Origin: Bacteroidales bacterium
GTDB taxonomy: Bacteria > Bacteroidota > Bacteroidia > Bacteroidales > Bacteroidaceae
Direction of reading: 5' to 3'
Assembly (NCBI GenBank): GCA_015060865.1
Contig: SUXS01000014.1
Coordinates: 1-64,000 of the forward strand
DNA: 64,000 nucleotides
Under the pieces are notes generated by a model. It was not told the DNA's origin. It saw only the letters and a program-made list of their open reading frames with translations, and did no database searches. The stretch's first letter is position 1. Each line of letters starts with the position of its first letter. Below are positions 27,259-36,438 of this stretch, piece after piece. The position numbers were made by a program, and so were the translations under genes.

Positions 27259-28152
27259 TTAGGGGTTATTTATTTCTTTGTATTCTTGTGTCATCGCCCT
27301 TAGGGAAGTAATGGCTGCTTCACGGTCGGGCAAACAGCGCAGCAAACCTACAACAATATTTTCAGATATCCAAACGAGTTTGTCACATAAATTCGTATAT
27401 AGGGCAATATTTTGTTTGATGACAGCGCAGCTTGGCATTATTTGTACGAATGCGTCCCATTCGTTGAGCTTCGTGTATGTGTTGGCTGTAGCCTGCTGTA
27501 GTCTGGTGATGCCTCCTAGAGGATAGCATACATTCTTATAGCAGGGTGTCTTGCCGCTCCAAGGTGTTCCATAGATATAGGCACCCTTTCCCTCAATGAT
27601 TCGCAGGGTAGGGTTGTCGTCATTGATGAGTTCCGTACCTGGTATATGTTGTGTCCACAAGGAAGCATGGGTGCTTTTCCCTGTGCCACTTTTCCCTAAA
27701 AAGAAATAGGCCTTCTTCTTGTATAATACTGCTGAGGCATGTATGGATATGCCATCTTCGCGGAGGATGGCCTGTGAGAAGGCGATACGTATCATGGAAG
27801 ATAGCATCTGGCTTATGTAGGGGTCGTCCCATTGGATGGTGGCCTCTATATGGCGAAAATCATGCCTTGTAGTCATCGTATGGCGATATCCACTTCCAAT
27901 GATTCCCGTTTCTATGCAGAAACCTTCCGGCGTTTGCCACACTGATACATTCCCCATGTCATTCTCTGTTTGTTCCAAAAGGACTCTTTCAGGAGAGGGC
28001 AAGATTGTTTTTGTGGCATTAAATCGGAAGAGTAAGGGGGGGGCGTATGGCGCTTCGCACTCAAAATGGGCAAACCATGGTAGCAGCTCCCTACAATTGA
28101 TGTTTGGGGGAGTTATTATCTCGAATGGGTAATCGGCTACTTGGTAGTACAT
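27259..28152 (-). CDS. HprK-related serine-kinase-like protein
   Basis: A 297-aa protein with the fold signature of HPr kinase/PEP carboxykinase: a P-loop FLGKSGTGKSTHASLW at about 149-164, INDDNPTL at about 176-183, and YIYGTPWSGKTPCYKN. It lacks the N-terminal HprK domain and no HPr gene is near, so HPr is unlikely to be its substrate. Similar kinases occur with a PqqD-like protein and a nucleotidyltransferase near exopolysaccharide genes in other phyla (HPr-rel-A-type sets); the same trio is present here. It may phosphorylate a peptide or a sugar intermediate; the target is unknown. Confidence 0.78.
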   Translation of the reverse strand: MYYQVADYPFEIITPPNINCRELLPWFAHFECEAPYAPPLLFRFNATKTILPSPERVLLEQTENDMGNVSVWQTPEGFCIETGIIGSGYRHTMTTRHDFRHIEATIQWDDPYISQMLSSMIRIAFSQAILREDGISIHASAVLYKKKAYFFLGKSGTGKSTHASLWTQHIPGTELINDDNPTLRIIEGKGAYIYGTPWSGKTPCYKNVCYPLGGITRLQQATANTYTKLNEWDAFVQIMPSCAVIKQNIALYTNLCDKLVWISENIVVGLLRCLPDREAAITSLRAMTQEYKEINNP

Positions 28153-28194
28153 GTTGGGAGTTAGGAGTTAGGGGTTGGGAGTTAACTATTCACC
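28153..28194. repeat. heptad array (GTTGGGA/GTTAGGA)
   Basis: Six units (GTTGGGA GTTAGGA GTTAGGG GTTGGGA GTTAACT ATTCACC) fill the gap between the HprK-like start codon and the nucleotidyltransferase stop codon. Confidence 0.8.
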
Positions 28195-28203
28195 TCTCGC
28201 CAT

Positions 28204-29346
28204 TTATTTGTGTTTAGAGGACTGAATGGTTCCTTTGGCAAGGCTTAGTATGGTCCACAACGCTTCCTTGGCGGCATATTTGCGTGAGAAATGGCGTCGT
28301 TGCCAAAAAGCAAGTAGGGTCTTTCTTTTGCGTTGCCAAGCGGATGAGTTATGTTGGGCTTGGTTGGGTGCGTGTTGCCCAAAGTTTCCTCCTTGCCGGA
28401 TAATATCGGTAAGAGGAGCCGTGTCGGTTTGCTCTAATTGTGTATAGGGTTGCCACTCTTCAAGTAATCCCAGTTGGTTTACCATAAAGGCATGCAGGAT
28501 GATACTCCACTTTTGTATGCCAGCTTCCCGATAGATGGCACGTAAATTCTCCAGTGAAATGGTACCTTGGTAGTAATGATAGGCTCGTGCCATGTCGCAG
28601 AACTGTCTGAGTCCTACACCTACTCCTATAGCATGTTTCAGTATGTGGGTGCTGAGCAGTAGTAGGTTGAGCTCGGGAGGTGGTGTCGTGAGGCAATGGC
28701 TATGACTAAGGCTATGGCTATGGCTAAGGCTATGGCTAAGGCGATGGCTATGGCTATGGCTATGGCAATGAGTAAGGCTATGGCTAAGACTGTGTGGGAT
28801 AAAGTGTCTGAGAAACCTTTTCCCTTGAGGGGTATGCAAATCAATGAGGGTAGGGTGGTGCTCTATTTCTATACTATGCCATTGGTAGCAGATGCTTCCA
28901 TCGGCATGCGTCTCATAGTCAATTCCCTTCTCTGCTAATACTTTCTTAGCCTTTAGGTCTTCCTCACGTGAGAAATATAGGTCAATGTCGCCACATTCCC
29001 GGAGCGAAGGGTTGCTATACATGGCTGCTATGCCTTGCCCTTTGAGTACCATGGGACTCAATCCATATTCCTTATATATATATAGTAGTGAGTGCAGCGC
29101 TTCGTCCATCTGGTGGTTGTTCCGTTCTATGCGGTCAACTTCTGCTACCCATTTGATGAGGTTTGTTTGTGGGGGCAACCATTCTTCCGGTAGCCTTAGT
29201 ATCCCTTGATAGACGATTCCTGTTACGGTTTGTCTTTTTGCTTCTACCAACAGTTCCTCCCATTGTTTGTGATTCAGTGGAAACCCTTTTGGCTTATAGG
29301 GAGTATTTTCCCATAAGCCTGCTCTAAGGAGGGATAGTAGGGGCAT
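28204..29346 (-). CDS. nucleotidyltransferase family protein (NTP_transf_5-like)
   Basis: A 380-aa protein resembling the uncharacterised NTP_transf_5 family (PF14907-like). The nucleotidyltransferase core includes LKGQGIAAMYSNPSLRECGDIDLYF (about 102-126) with the Gly-Asp-Ile-Asp metal motif, then a helical C-terminal half (LLLLSTHILKHAIGVGVGLRQFCDMA). A 35-residue Ser/His/Leu-rich stretch (about 185-220) encoded by a hexanucleotide repeat is inserted between them. It belongs to the PqqD/HprK-like trio. The transferred nucleotide and acceptor are not known. Confidence 0.78.
   Translation of the reverse strand: MPLLSLLRAGLWENTPYKPKGFPLNHKQWEELLVEAKRQTVTGIVYQGILRLPEEWLPPQTNLIKWVAEVDRIERNNHQMDEALHSLLYIYKEYGLSPMVLKGQGIAAMYSNPSLRECGDIDLYFSREEDLKAKKVLAEKGIDYETHADGSICYQWHSIEIEHHPTLIDLHTPQGKRFLRHFIPHSLSHSLTHCHSHSHSHRLSHSLSHSHSLSHSHCLTTPPPELNLLLLSTHILKHAIGVGVGLRQFCDMARAYHYYQGTISLENLRAIYREAGIQKWSIILHAFMVNQLGLLEEWQPYTQLEQTDTAPLTDIIRQGGNFGQHAPNQAQHNSSAWQRKRKTLLAFWQRRHFSRKYAAKEALWTILSLAKGTIQSSKHK
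28692..28797. repeat. hexanucleotide microsatellite inside the nucleotidyltransferase gene
   Basis: About 17 units of GGCTAT/GGCTAA with few variants code alternating Ser with His or Leu. Unit gain or loss keeps the frame and changes a loop length. Confidence 0.85.
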
Positions 29347-29414
29347 GCTTATAATTGGAGTTTATGATTTAATTAGGGAGTAAACCCCTGCAATCATTGA
29401 TGGTTTATTGTAAG

Positions 29415-29690
29415 TTACTTGTATTCTAACAGTAGTCCTAAGGCGTTCCATTCCCTTAACATGGCATCTACGTCATGAGTGGCTTGTTCTCTCGATACCT
29501 CGTATTCGCTACATAATATTTCTACCATGTCGTTGGGCATGAACTCTTTTCCTGTAAACTCTTTCCATAGTGTAGCGGCAGTTTCGTTCATGGTGTATAC
29601 ATTGACCATATTTACTTGTGCTGCATCGGTATCTACTACCATGTATTTGCTTGCTATCTTTCTGACTTGTAGGTTGGGCTTTAGTTTCAT
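29415..29690 (-). CDS. PqqD-like peptide-chaperone protein
   Basis: A 91-aa PqqD-family protein with the winged-helix RRE fold: KIASKYMVVDTDAAQVNMVNVYTMNETAATLW (about 12-43), then an Asp/Glu-rich helix and AMLREWNALGLLLEY. PqqD proteins hold precursor peptides for modifying enzymes in RiPP pathways. No radical-SAM enzyme or obvious precursor peptide is adjacent; the partners here are a nucleotidyltransferase and an HprK-like kinase. The 111 bp upstream contain only heptad repeats. Confidence 0.82.
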   Translation of the reverse strand: MKLKPNLQVRKIASKYMVVDTDAAQVNMVNVYTMNETAATLWKEFTGKEFMPNDMVEILCSEYEVSREQATHDVDAMLREWNALGLLLEYK

Positions 29691-29771
29691 TGGTGGTTAG
29701 AGTTTAGAGTTCTTGACAACAGATAACGGACAACAGACAAAAGTTTGGTTTCGGTTAGCCATGTTGTTTTT

Positions 29772-29827
29772 GTTTAGAGTTTAGTGTTTAGAGTTTAGTG
29801 TTTAGTGTTTAGTGTTTAGGGTTGGGG
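29772..29827. repeat. heptad array (GTTTAGA/GTTTAGT)
   Basis: Eight perfect-phase units run from the intergenic gap into the 3' end of the next glycosyltransferase: its stop codon (29802-29804) and last codons (TLNTKH) are repeat sequence. A second stretch at about 29697-29742 (GTTAGAG, CAACAGA, TAACGGA) is of the same type. Confidence 0.85.
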
Positions 29828-30938
29828 ATTCCATTAGTTGTTTGTATATCCCTATAGCCTTCTCTATCATTCGTTCTTCGGTGAAGTGGGTCTTGTAGCG
29901 ATTGCTTGCACCTTCTGATAGTTTCTTGTACATCTCCTTGTCTTCTACAATAGCGCGAATGGCCGTTGCAATCTCTTCTGGTTTCTGGGGCGTAACATTT
30001 AATCCAGATACTCCATGCTCGTTGACCCATGCCACTCCCGATCCTGGGATTTTAGTTGCAATTACAGGCTTCCCGCAACTCATGGCCTCTATCTGTACGA
30101 TGCCGAAAGCCTCTGTCTTCTGTACTGATGGTAGGCAGAACAGTTCGCATGCAGTATAGTAGGCTGGAACTTCATGTTCTCTTACAAATCCGATGAGTAT
30201 GACTTTTTCCCTTACGTTGAGTCGTTTGGCGAGATTGCGTAGCTCTTCCAATAGAGGACCTGCTCCACCGATAACGATGACATAATCGTCGGGTAGGTAT
30301 TGAGCTGCTTTAACAAGATTTTCGTATCCTTTGTAGTGTACCAGACGGCCTAATGAGAATATGATCTTTCGGTTATGATAGATGGTTTTCAGTCGTTCCG
30401 CTCCTTCTGTATCTGTCAGCATTCGATCTACTCCAATAGGTAGGTAAGTGGTCTTGTGCTGTACGTTTCTCAAATCGTCTGATTCTTTGATGTAGGTAGG
30501 GGTGGTGCCGACTATCAGGTCTGCCCGTTTGATTAGCCATTTTTGGAATGGCCTATACAGGGTCATCAGTTTTTTCTGTCGTACAATATCGCTATGCCAG
30601 TGCAATATAACCTTTCCTTTGTACCCGGAAAAATAGAGTGCCATACAGGCCATGGGGTCTGGATGGTGAATGTGTATGATGTCGTAGTCGTTCTTTCTCT
30701 TTCTTAATTGGCTGATCATGGATGGGGCTATCATGGTGCCTGCCACTTGTACACATGCATGGCTGAACATCAAGTTCGCATAGGGGTTGATGCGTTTTAC
30801 TTTCTTGTTCTTTTCGTTTGTTGCGCATAGCATGTCACATTCGATGTCATGTGCCGATAGGCCTATCATGAGGTCGTACATCACTTTTTCTACTCCTCCT
30901 TTGATAGGATAAAACTTGCCTAATTGTAAAATCTTCAT
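29802..30938 (-). CDS. glycosyltransferase family 4
   Basis: A 378-aa GT-B retaining glycosyltransferase. The ATG at 30938 gives the standard family start MKILQLGKFYPIKGGVEKVM; a frame to 30986 adds 16 non-family residues. The N-domain has IIHIHHPDPMACMALYF, and the C-domain has FSLGRLVHYKGYENLVKAA and the nucleotide-sugar binding EX7E region KTEAFGIVQIEAMSCGKPVIAT. It adds one sugar to the lipid-linked repeat unit in the cytoplasm; donor and linkage are unreadable. The last six residues are encoded by a heptad array. Confidence 0.9.
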   Translation of the reverse strand: MKILQLGKFYPIKGGVEKVMYDLMIGLSAHDIECDMLCATNEKNKKVKRINPYANLMFSHACVQVAGTMIAPSMISQLRKRKNDYDIIHIHHPDPMACMALYFSGYKGKVILHWHSDIVRQKKLMTLYRPFQKWLIKRADLIVGTTPTYIKESDDLRNVQHKTTYLPIGVDRMLTDTEGAERLKTIYHNRKIIFSLGRLVHYKGYENLVKAAQYLPDDYVIVIGGAGPLLEELRNLAKRLNVREKVILIGFVREHEVPAYYTACELFCLPSVQKTEAFGIVQIEAMSCGKPVIATKIPGSGVAWVNEHGVSGLNVTPQKPEEIATAIRAIVEDKEMYKKLSEGASNRYKTHFTEERMIEKAIGIYKQLMESPTLNTKH

Positions 30939-31031
30939 TTTATGTTCTTTGTTGTCAGCGGGGACATGATTAGTGGCTATTCCCAAGTATCGCTTCTAAA
31001 AAGTGTACTCGAGTACTATATCAATATCGGC

Positions 31032-31108
31032 GTTGATAGTTTAGTGTTTAGAGTTTAGTGTTTAGAGTTTAGTGTTTAGAGTTTAGGGTTTAGGGTTTTG
31101 TCTTTGGG
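31032..31108. repeat. heptad array (GTTTAGT/GTTTAGA)
   Basis: Eleven units in unbroken phase overlap the 3' end of the next glycosyltransferase gene: its stop (31090-31092) and C-terminal codons (LTPKTKP) are repeat sequence. Confidence 0.88.
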
Positions 31109-32331
31109 GTTAGAAGTTGCTCATATAGTCTCAAATACTCCATATATCTCTCCTCTTTTCTGAAGTGTGTTAGGGCATATCTACGACACGATGTTTGGTA
31201 GTGTCCCTTCCCTTTTTCCATTATAGTGCGTGCGGCATGGAGTAATCCTGGAATATTCCCTTGTTCTACTACAACACCTGTTTCAGGAGTTATGGCCTCT
31301 ACGCTTCCTCCTGTCTGGTAGGTTACGACTGGTGTGCCACAGGCTATGGCTTCAAGGTTTACAGTCGGGAAATTATCCTGCCATGTCGGATTGATAAAAA
31401 CATCTGCTGCGGCATATAACTCTGCCAGCTGATGTACGTTCTCTGTCCGTGCTATGGGTATTATGCTGTTAGGTAGTAGCATCTTCTCTTCCTCCTTGAT
31501 ACCTACAAGTACGATTATTTCCTCTTCGTTGAGCATGGATGCCATGCGTATAAAGTCGTTCAGGCCCTTCTCTTCGCTCCAGATGTTTGCTACTCCGAGT
31601 ATGATATGCTTCCCTTTCAGGTTATATCTTTTCTTTATATCCTCAGTATCGTAGATGTTGAATGTGTCGGTATCTATGCCGTTATGAATTACTTGGTAAT
31701 TGTAATCCTTGAGGAACGATTGCTGCATTTCTTTTTTCATCCATTCCGATACCGTGATGAGGGTCAGCTTATCCTTCGGCATGGAGGTGAAAGCCTGCTG
31801 TTTGTCACGAAAGTTCTTCCTGGATCTGTCTACTACATAGCTTGTAGGGAATGCCCGCTGCTGTGGACAGTTGTGGCAAACCGTCTTCCATCTGTCACAA
31901 TGAGCATAGGCATAGTGGTAGCAATGTCCTGTATACAGCCAGCAGTCATGTACTGTCCATATTACGGGGATTCCTGCTTTAGAGAGATAGTCGAATAGTA
32001 TCTTATAGTTTAGAAAATACCCGTGTATATTGTGTATATGTATGATGTCCGGCTGTATTTGTTCTATCTCCTTGATAAATCGTCGTGTAGCGTTGTTCGA
32101 AGCCAATCCATGTCGATCCAATAGGCGTGTCATCACTCCATGCCATGCTGTGCTCCATCGGTTTCCTACAGGCACGGTCTTTGCCTTGCAGGGCTTCATG
32201 CCATCGCGCCCCTTGCTATAGGCGATATAGCACTCCCATCCGTGCTGTATTGCCAGCTCCGCAATCTCCTGCATGATACGTCCCGTCGACGTATTCTGCC
32301 TTATCACTGGATTTATTTGGAGTAGTTTCAT
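31090..32331 (-). CDS. glycosyltransferase family 4
   Basis: A 413-aa GT4 protein of the WcaC/putative-colanic-acid type. It starts MKLLQINPVIRQNTSTGRIM, with DIIHIHNIHGYFLNYKILF and VIWTVHDCWLYTGHC in the N-domain, ILGVANIWSEEKGLNDFI opening the C-domain, and QDNFPTVNLEAIACGTPVV as the EX7E donor-binding region. It contains a cysteine-rich stretch (CYHYAYAHCDRWKTVCHNCPQQ), as often seen in this subgroup. Acts in repeat-unit assembly; sugar specificity unknown. Confidence 0.9.
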   Translation of the reverse strand: MKLLQINPVIRQNTSTGRIMQEIAELAIQHGWECYIAYSKGRDGMKPCKAKTVPVGNRWSTAWHGVMTRLLDRHGLASNNATRRFIKEIEQIQPDIIHIHNIHGYFLNYKILFDYLSKAGIPVIWTVHDCWLYTGHCYHYAYAHCDRWKTVCHNCPQQRAFPTSYVVDRSRKNFRDKQQAFTSMPKDKLTLITVSEWMKKEMQQSFLKDYNYQVIHNGIDTDTFNIYDTEDIKKRYNLKGKHIILGVANIWSEEKGLNDFIRMASMLNEEEIIVLVGIKEEEKMLLPNSIIPIARTENVHQLAELYAAADVFINPTWQDNFPTVNLEAIACGTPVVTYQTGGSVEAITPETGVVVEQGNIPGLLHAARTIMEKGKGHYQTSCRRYALTHFRKEERYMEYLRLYEQLLTPKTKP

Positions 32332-32344
32332 CCCTTTTTAAATA

Positions 32345-32400
32345 GACAACGGACAACGGACAACGGACAACAGACAACGGACAACGGACAACAGACAATG
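32345..32400. repeat. heptad array (GACAACG/GACAACA)
   Basis: Eight consecutive units with almost no variation (GACAACG x5, GACAACA x2, GACAATG) fill the gap between two glycosyltransferase genes. Confidence 0.9.
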
Positions 32401-32411
32401 TCCGCTACCAC

Positions 32412-33539
32412 TCACCGTTCAAATAAGGATATCCACTTTCTCATCACGACCTCCTCAGAATACCTCTCCATCACCTTACGGGCATTATGTCCCATCTCTT
32501 GACGTAGAGCTTGGTCGTGCATCATGTGCATCATCGCTTGTGCCAGGGCCTGTATATCCCCATTCGGTACGATGAGTCCGTTTATGCCATCGTCTATGAT
32601 GTCGCGTGGACCGCACTTGAAGTCGAAGGACACCACGGGCAGTCCGCAAGCCATAGCCTCTATCATGACCATGGGGAATCCTTCGTAATTGCTGCTCATC
32701 ACCAAGAGCGAACTGTTGGCATATTCATTACCTATCTTTTGGGTGGGCGCATTGATAGAGGTGGTATCTGTGATGTCGTACTCCTTGATACGTTGTTCCA
32801 GCATCTCTTGCCATTCCCCTTGCCCAAATATGTCGAGATGCCAGTCACGATACTTCTGCGTTTGCTGTACTATGCGCCAGGCTTCGATGAGCCGGTCGAA
32901 TCCCTTTTGATAATCGAGTCTTCCTGCAGCTATTACCCGTTTGTGTGAGCAGTCGGAGTGTTTTCCTGCGATGAAGTATGCCGCATTGGGTATCACCTCC
33001 ATGTTGGGTAGTTTGCCCCACATCAAGGCATCCTCTTGGGTGAGTACAACAAATCGGTCAAACTTTCTGACCAAATTCTCATCCATCTTCGCCCGTATCT
33101 TGTCCGCTAGTCCCATCAATCCCGTTCGGTTGTACTGATGGTGGAAGAGCTTGCTCTGATGTAGCTCCATCACCTTCTTGCTGCCATCCTTCAATCCTGG
33201 CACGAATGAGCATTCTCCCGGATAGAAACAGTCTACTACATCCGGCTTCATTTGGTTCAACAGTGCCTTCAGCCGTTTTTTATGAAGGCGCCGCTTATGT
33301 ATATAGGCAAAAAACTTCTTAAGGAACGGTTTCCCATTGTCATCTGAGTAGTTGATGGCAAGGTCTATCATCTCCACCCCTTCAGGAAATGGATAGAACG
33401 GCTCCCTGCCATGCTGGTCTGTAGTCACCACGGTAATGTCCCAATGCAGCTGCTCTATCAGGTAACGTACCTTGTTGAGCAGCACCCTCTCCATTCCACC
33501 GGGGTTATATGTTGAGCAAATACAATATACGATTTTCAT
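32412..33539 (-). CDS. glycosyltransferase family 4
   Basis: A 375-aa GT4 enzyme starting MKIVYCICSTYNPGGMERVL, the usual acceptor-binding glycine-rich opening. The C-domain has VIAAGRLDYQKGFDRLIEAW and the EX7E segment SNYEGFPMVMIEAMACGLPVVSFD, followed by CGPRDIIDDGINGLIV. It resembles alpha-1,4-GalNAc or galactosyltransferases of capsule loci; the exact linkage cannot be read. It lies 66 bp after wzy on the same strand. Confidence 0.9.
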   Translation of the reverse strand: MKIVYCICSTYNPGGMERVLLNKVRYLIEQLHWDITVVTTDQHGREPFYPFPEGVEMIDLAINYSDDNGKPFLKKFFAYIHKRRLHKKRLKALLNQMKPDVVDCFYPGECSFVPGLKDGSKKVMELHQSKLFHHQYNRTGLMGLADKIRAKMDENLVRKFDRFVVLTQEDALMWGKLPNMEVIPNAAYFIAGKHSDCSHKRVIAAGRLDYQKGFDRLIEAWRIVQQTQKYRDWHLDIFGQGEWQEMLEQRIKEYDITDTTSINAPTQKIGNEYANSSLLVMSSNYEGFPMVMIEAMACGLPVVSFDFKCGPRDIIDDGINGLIVPNGDIQALAQAMMHMMHDQALRQEMGHNARKVMERYSEEVVMRKWISLFER

Positions 33540-33540
33540 G

Positions 33541-33631
33541 AATCTTTAATCGTTAAACGTTAATCGCTAATCGTTCATCACCCGCTTGCGTGTCTTCGTT
33601 AACCTTTAACTTTTAACCCTTAACCTTTCCT
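33541..33631. repeat. heptad array (AATCGTT ... CTTTAAC)
   Basis: Thirteen phase-locked units include a hairpin-like CATCACC CGCTTGC GTGTCTT core and enter the 3' end of the wzy-like gene (stop 33606-33608, last codons RVKS). Confidence 0.85.
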
Positions 33632-34901
33632 CCGCAGCATCATTCTCCTCCCTACTTATCAGCAGGAATGGAGCGAATACCAAAAATATATCGGTAGATA
33701 CTTTGAACCAACCAATCATATTGACGGCAAGAAAGAGTAGGAAGAGTACTCTTTGCGTTGGAAACTTCTTCATGCTATTGAATGTGATGGCTATGAAAAA
33801 GTAGATGAAGGTTAGCAACCCCAATAGCCCGAAATAGAAGATAAAGCGTAGGTAACCCACATCAGTCCCCATGTAATATCCTCCAATAATTTCTCCTGTG
33901 TAATAGGGGTCGTTTCGGGGATTTTCCATATAACCGTCTCCGATAATCCAGGTTTTCAGGTTGTCGGGGAATACATACATATCCATAAGGATATTATTGG
34001 AATGCACCTCCCATCGTCCCTTTTCTACTAAGCTGAAAAAACCTTCGAAGGCAAATCGTGTATTGGCTTTGAAGTCAGGATTCGTGTTGTACAGTGGTAT
34101 TATAACGAGCAGTGCTATGGCGATAATGCCTATCAGCCACTTTCCCAAATAGGTGCCTCCTTGTGTCTTGTAGAGAATATGATATGCCCAGTATCCTATT
34201 GCTATCACCACACCTACGGTGGTGGTTCGGGCAATCATATTACCTACCAGACCAATGATGATGAAGCACACGAGGTATATCCAGATATAGCCTCTTCGTG
34301 TAGTATTGGCTATGCGAGTGGTGATATAGGCAATGCTGCATAGTATGGCAGAGAAACGTAGTCCTGCTACATCCAAGCCTGCTCCAATACCATAGAGACG
34401 TTGTGCCTTGTTCATTAGACTGGTGTCTACAAATCCAAATCCAGAGACATAAGTGTCGATAAAGGCCTTGAATGCAGGGATTGAGTCTATCATTAAAGCC
34501 GATATGCATTGTGCCGTACATACCGCAATCAGGTAGTTGCATACCAGCTCTACCGAGACATGGTCGTGCAAGGCCCGCATCAGTGTTATTACCACATAGG
34601 CTCCGCTCAGCCATACCCACATGCTTACGATGTAGGTGGCGTAAGTATAGTCATGAGTCTCGTTGTAGGTGACCGATACTAATCCGATGATTGAAACAAG
34701 TATGGCAATGATGGAGAAACCGAATATGGCAGTATTGATATAGGGTTGCCTGCTTCGGGCCATCTGTACGATGAGTATTACCAAGCCAAAACCAGCCATG
34801 GCCATCTTGGTGTTCACTCCAGGGAGGAAGGTGAACTCTATAGGGAAGAAATAGAAGCTGACCATTATTCCCATCAGGAAGGTCAATATCACTTTTAGCA
34901 T
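33606..34901 (-). CDS. Wzy-like O-antigen/capsule polymerase
   Basis: A 431-aa polytopic inner-membrane protein with about 11-12 hydrophobic segments and a larger central periplasmic loop (about 275-345, after IIPLYNTNPDF). Wzy proteins share topology rather than sequence, so the call rests on membrane profile, length and position amid glycosyltransferases. It would polymerise flipped repeat units at the reducing end. Its C-terminal codons come from a heptad array. Confidence 0.75.
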   Translation of the reverse strand: MLKVILTFLMGIMVSFYFFPIEFTFLPGVNTKMAMAGFGLVILIVQMARSRQPYINTAIFGFSIIAILVSIIGLVSVTYNETHDYTYATYIVSMWVWLSGAYVVITLMRALHDHVSVELVCNYLIAVCTAQCISALMIDSIPAFKAFIDTYVSGFGFVDTSLMNKAQRLYGIGAGLDVAGLRFSAILCSIAYITTRIANTTRRGYIWIYLVCFIIIGLVGNMIARTTTVGVVIAIGYWAYHILYKTQGGTYLGKWLIGIIAIALLVIIPLYNTNPDFKANTRFAFEGFFSLVEKGRWEVHSNNILMDMYVFPDNLKTWIIGDGYMENPRNDPYYTGEIIGGYYMGTDVGYLRFIFYFGLLGLLTFIYFFIAITFNSMKKFPTQRVLFLLFLAVNMIGWFKVSTDIFLVFAPFLLISREENDAAEERLRVKS

Positions 34902-34963
34902 AGTAGTGCCGATTGACGTGTTTTAGGAGGAGCAGTGAATGAAGTCCGATATGGGTTCTATGA

Positions 34964-36172
34964 CTATTCTGCAGGCAATAGTGATCTTACGATTCTTTCG
35001 CAGGCCTTCCCGTCTCCATACGGATTTACCGCTTTGCTCATGGTGTCGTAATAATTGGTGTCATCGAGTAGCATAGAAACTTCGGTCACTATCTTCTCAT
35101 AATTGGTCCCAACCAATTTTACCGTACCGGCCTCCAAAGCCTCAGGACGTTCAGTCGTGTCACGCATCACCAATACAGGCTTGCCTAATCCTGGTGCCTC
35201 CTCTTGTATCCCTCCGCTGTCGGTGAGTACGAGGGTCGATTTTTCCATTAGATATACGAAGGATAGGTATTCCAATGGTTCTATGAAGAACATGTTGGCT
35301 GCCTTTCCCCAGCCTTCTCCCAAGGAGAGGGTCTCGAGGCCGGCAAAGACCTCCTGGATAGGTCTGCGTACGTTGGGGTTCAGGTGCATCGGATATACGA
35401 AATCCACATCGGGATATTTTTGTGCCAGGTCACGGATAGCGGTACACATGTTGATAAAACCATCACCGAAGTTCTCTCTTCTGTGCCCTGTAATCAAGAC
35501 AAGCCTTCTTGCAGGTTGGGTGCTTGGCTTGGCATCGCTTTCCAGACGGTCGACAGCATATCCTGCCGCGTCAAGTGTCTTCTTCAGTTCTGCACAAAGT
35601 GCCTCATCCTTTTTGATTTTGTCGACTACCCAATACAAGGCATCAATGACGGTGTTTCCGGTTACGATGATACTCTCTTCATCTACGTTCTCATCCAGCA
35701 AATTCTGTCGGCTTAGTGGGGTGGGTGAGAAGTTGAATGTAGCCATACGTCCAGTAATCTGGCGGTTCATCTCTTCAGGCCATGGGCTATAGATGTTGTG
35801 TGTGCGTAGCCCTGCTTCTACGTGTCCTACGGGTATCTGCTGATAAAAGGCTGCGAGTGCAGCTGCTGTGCTAGTAGTGGTGTCTCCATGCACCAGTACA
35901 ACATCAGGTTTTGCCTCATGCAGCACATCTCGCATACCCAGAAGTACTCGTGAGGTGATATCGTATAGATCCTGTCCCTGTTTCATGATGTTGAGATCGT
36001 AATCAGGCTTAATATCAAAGAGTTTCAATACCTGGTCGAGCATCTCGCGATGCTGTCCGGTAACGCAAACGATAGTCTGGAACGATTCCGGATGTTGGGC
36101 AAATCTCTTTACGAGTGGTGCCATTTTGATGGCTTCGGGACGTGTACCGAATACTAATAATATTTTTCTCAT
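34964..36172 (-). CDS. wecB: UDP-N-acetylglucosamine 2-epimerase (non-hydrolysing)
   Basis: Interconverts UDP-GlcNAc and UDP-ManNAc to feed the glycosyltransferases. Family marks are the start [73 protein letters not shown], and the later [30 protein letters not shown]. 402 aa, slightly longer than E. coli WecB (376) through a loop near 205-230 ([13 protein letters not shown]). No wecC (ManNAc dehydrogenase) is nearby, so ManNAc itself may be used. Confidence 0.93.
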   Translation of the reverse strand: MRKILLVFGTRPEAIKMAPLVKRFAQHPESFQTIVCVTGQHREMLDQVLKLFDIKPDYDLNIMKQGQDLYDITSRVLLGMRDVLHEAKPDVVLVHGDTTTSTAAALAAFYQQIPVGHVEAGLRTHNIYSPWPEEMNRQITGRMATFNFSPTPLSRQNLLDENVDEESIIVTGNTVIDALYWVVDKIKKDEALCAELKKTLDAAGYAVDRLESDAKPSTQPARRLVLITGHRRENFGDGFINMCTAIRDLAQKYPDVDFVYPMHLNPNVRRPIQEVFAGLETLSLGEGWGKAANMFFIEPLEYLSFVYLMEKSTLVLTDSGGIQEEAPGLGKPVLVMRDTTERPEALEAGTVKLVGTNYEKIVTEVSMLLDDTNYYDTMSKAVNPYGDGKACERIVRSLLPAE

Positions 36173-36187
36173 TGATATGATGTTGCT

Positions 36188-36222
36188 GTTTAGTGTTTAG
36201 TGTTTAATGTTTTGTGTTTAGT
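36188..36222. repeat. heptad array (GTTTAGT)
   Basis: Five units (GTTTAGT x2, GTTTAAT, GTTTTGT, GTTTAGT) lie just upstream of wecB. The rest of 36223-36438 holds no gene; it contains an AGTTTT/AAAACT hairpin near 36340 and heptad-like CTCATCC TCTCACC ACTCACC words at 36423-36443 around the next stop codon. Confidence 0.8.
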
Positions 36223-36438
36223 GGATGTCGTACGCTTCTTTTATAGACCTGATAGCATTTGAGCAATAGTTGTTGTATGTGTTTTCGTTTCGCGTAGCCA
36301 TCGAAGAGATCCTTCACGTTCGTTCAGGATGATATGACTTTAGTTTTTAATTAAAACTATGGGCTTAGTCCATTTGTCGTTTATTTATGTCGTTCTCTTT
36401 CTTGCTGAGTGGGTCGTGGTCCCTCATCCTCTCACCAC

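Noticed and set aside
27259..28152. Bona fide HPr kinase/phosphorylase (hprK)
   Set aside because: The N-terminal HprK domain and an HPr gene are missing; the context is a PqqD/nucleotidyltransferase trio.
29772..32400. CRISPR array
   Set aside because: The repeats are 7 bp, contiguous and degenerate, with no spacers and no cas genes.
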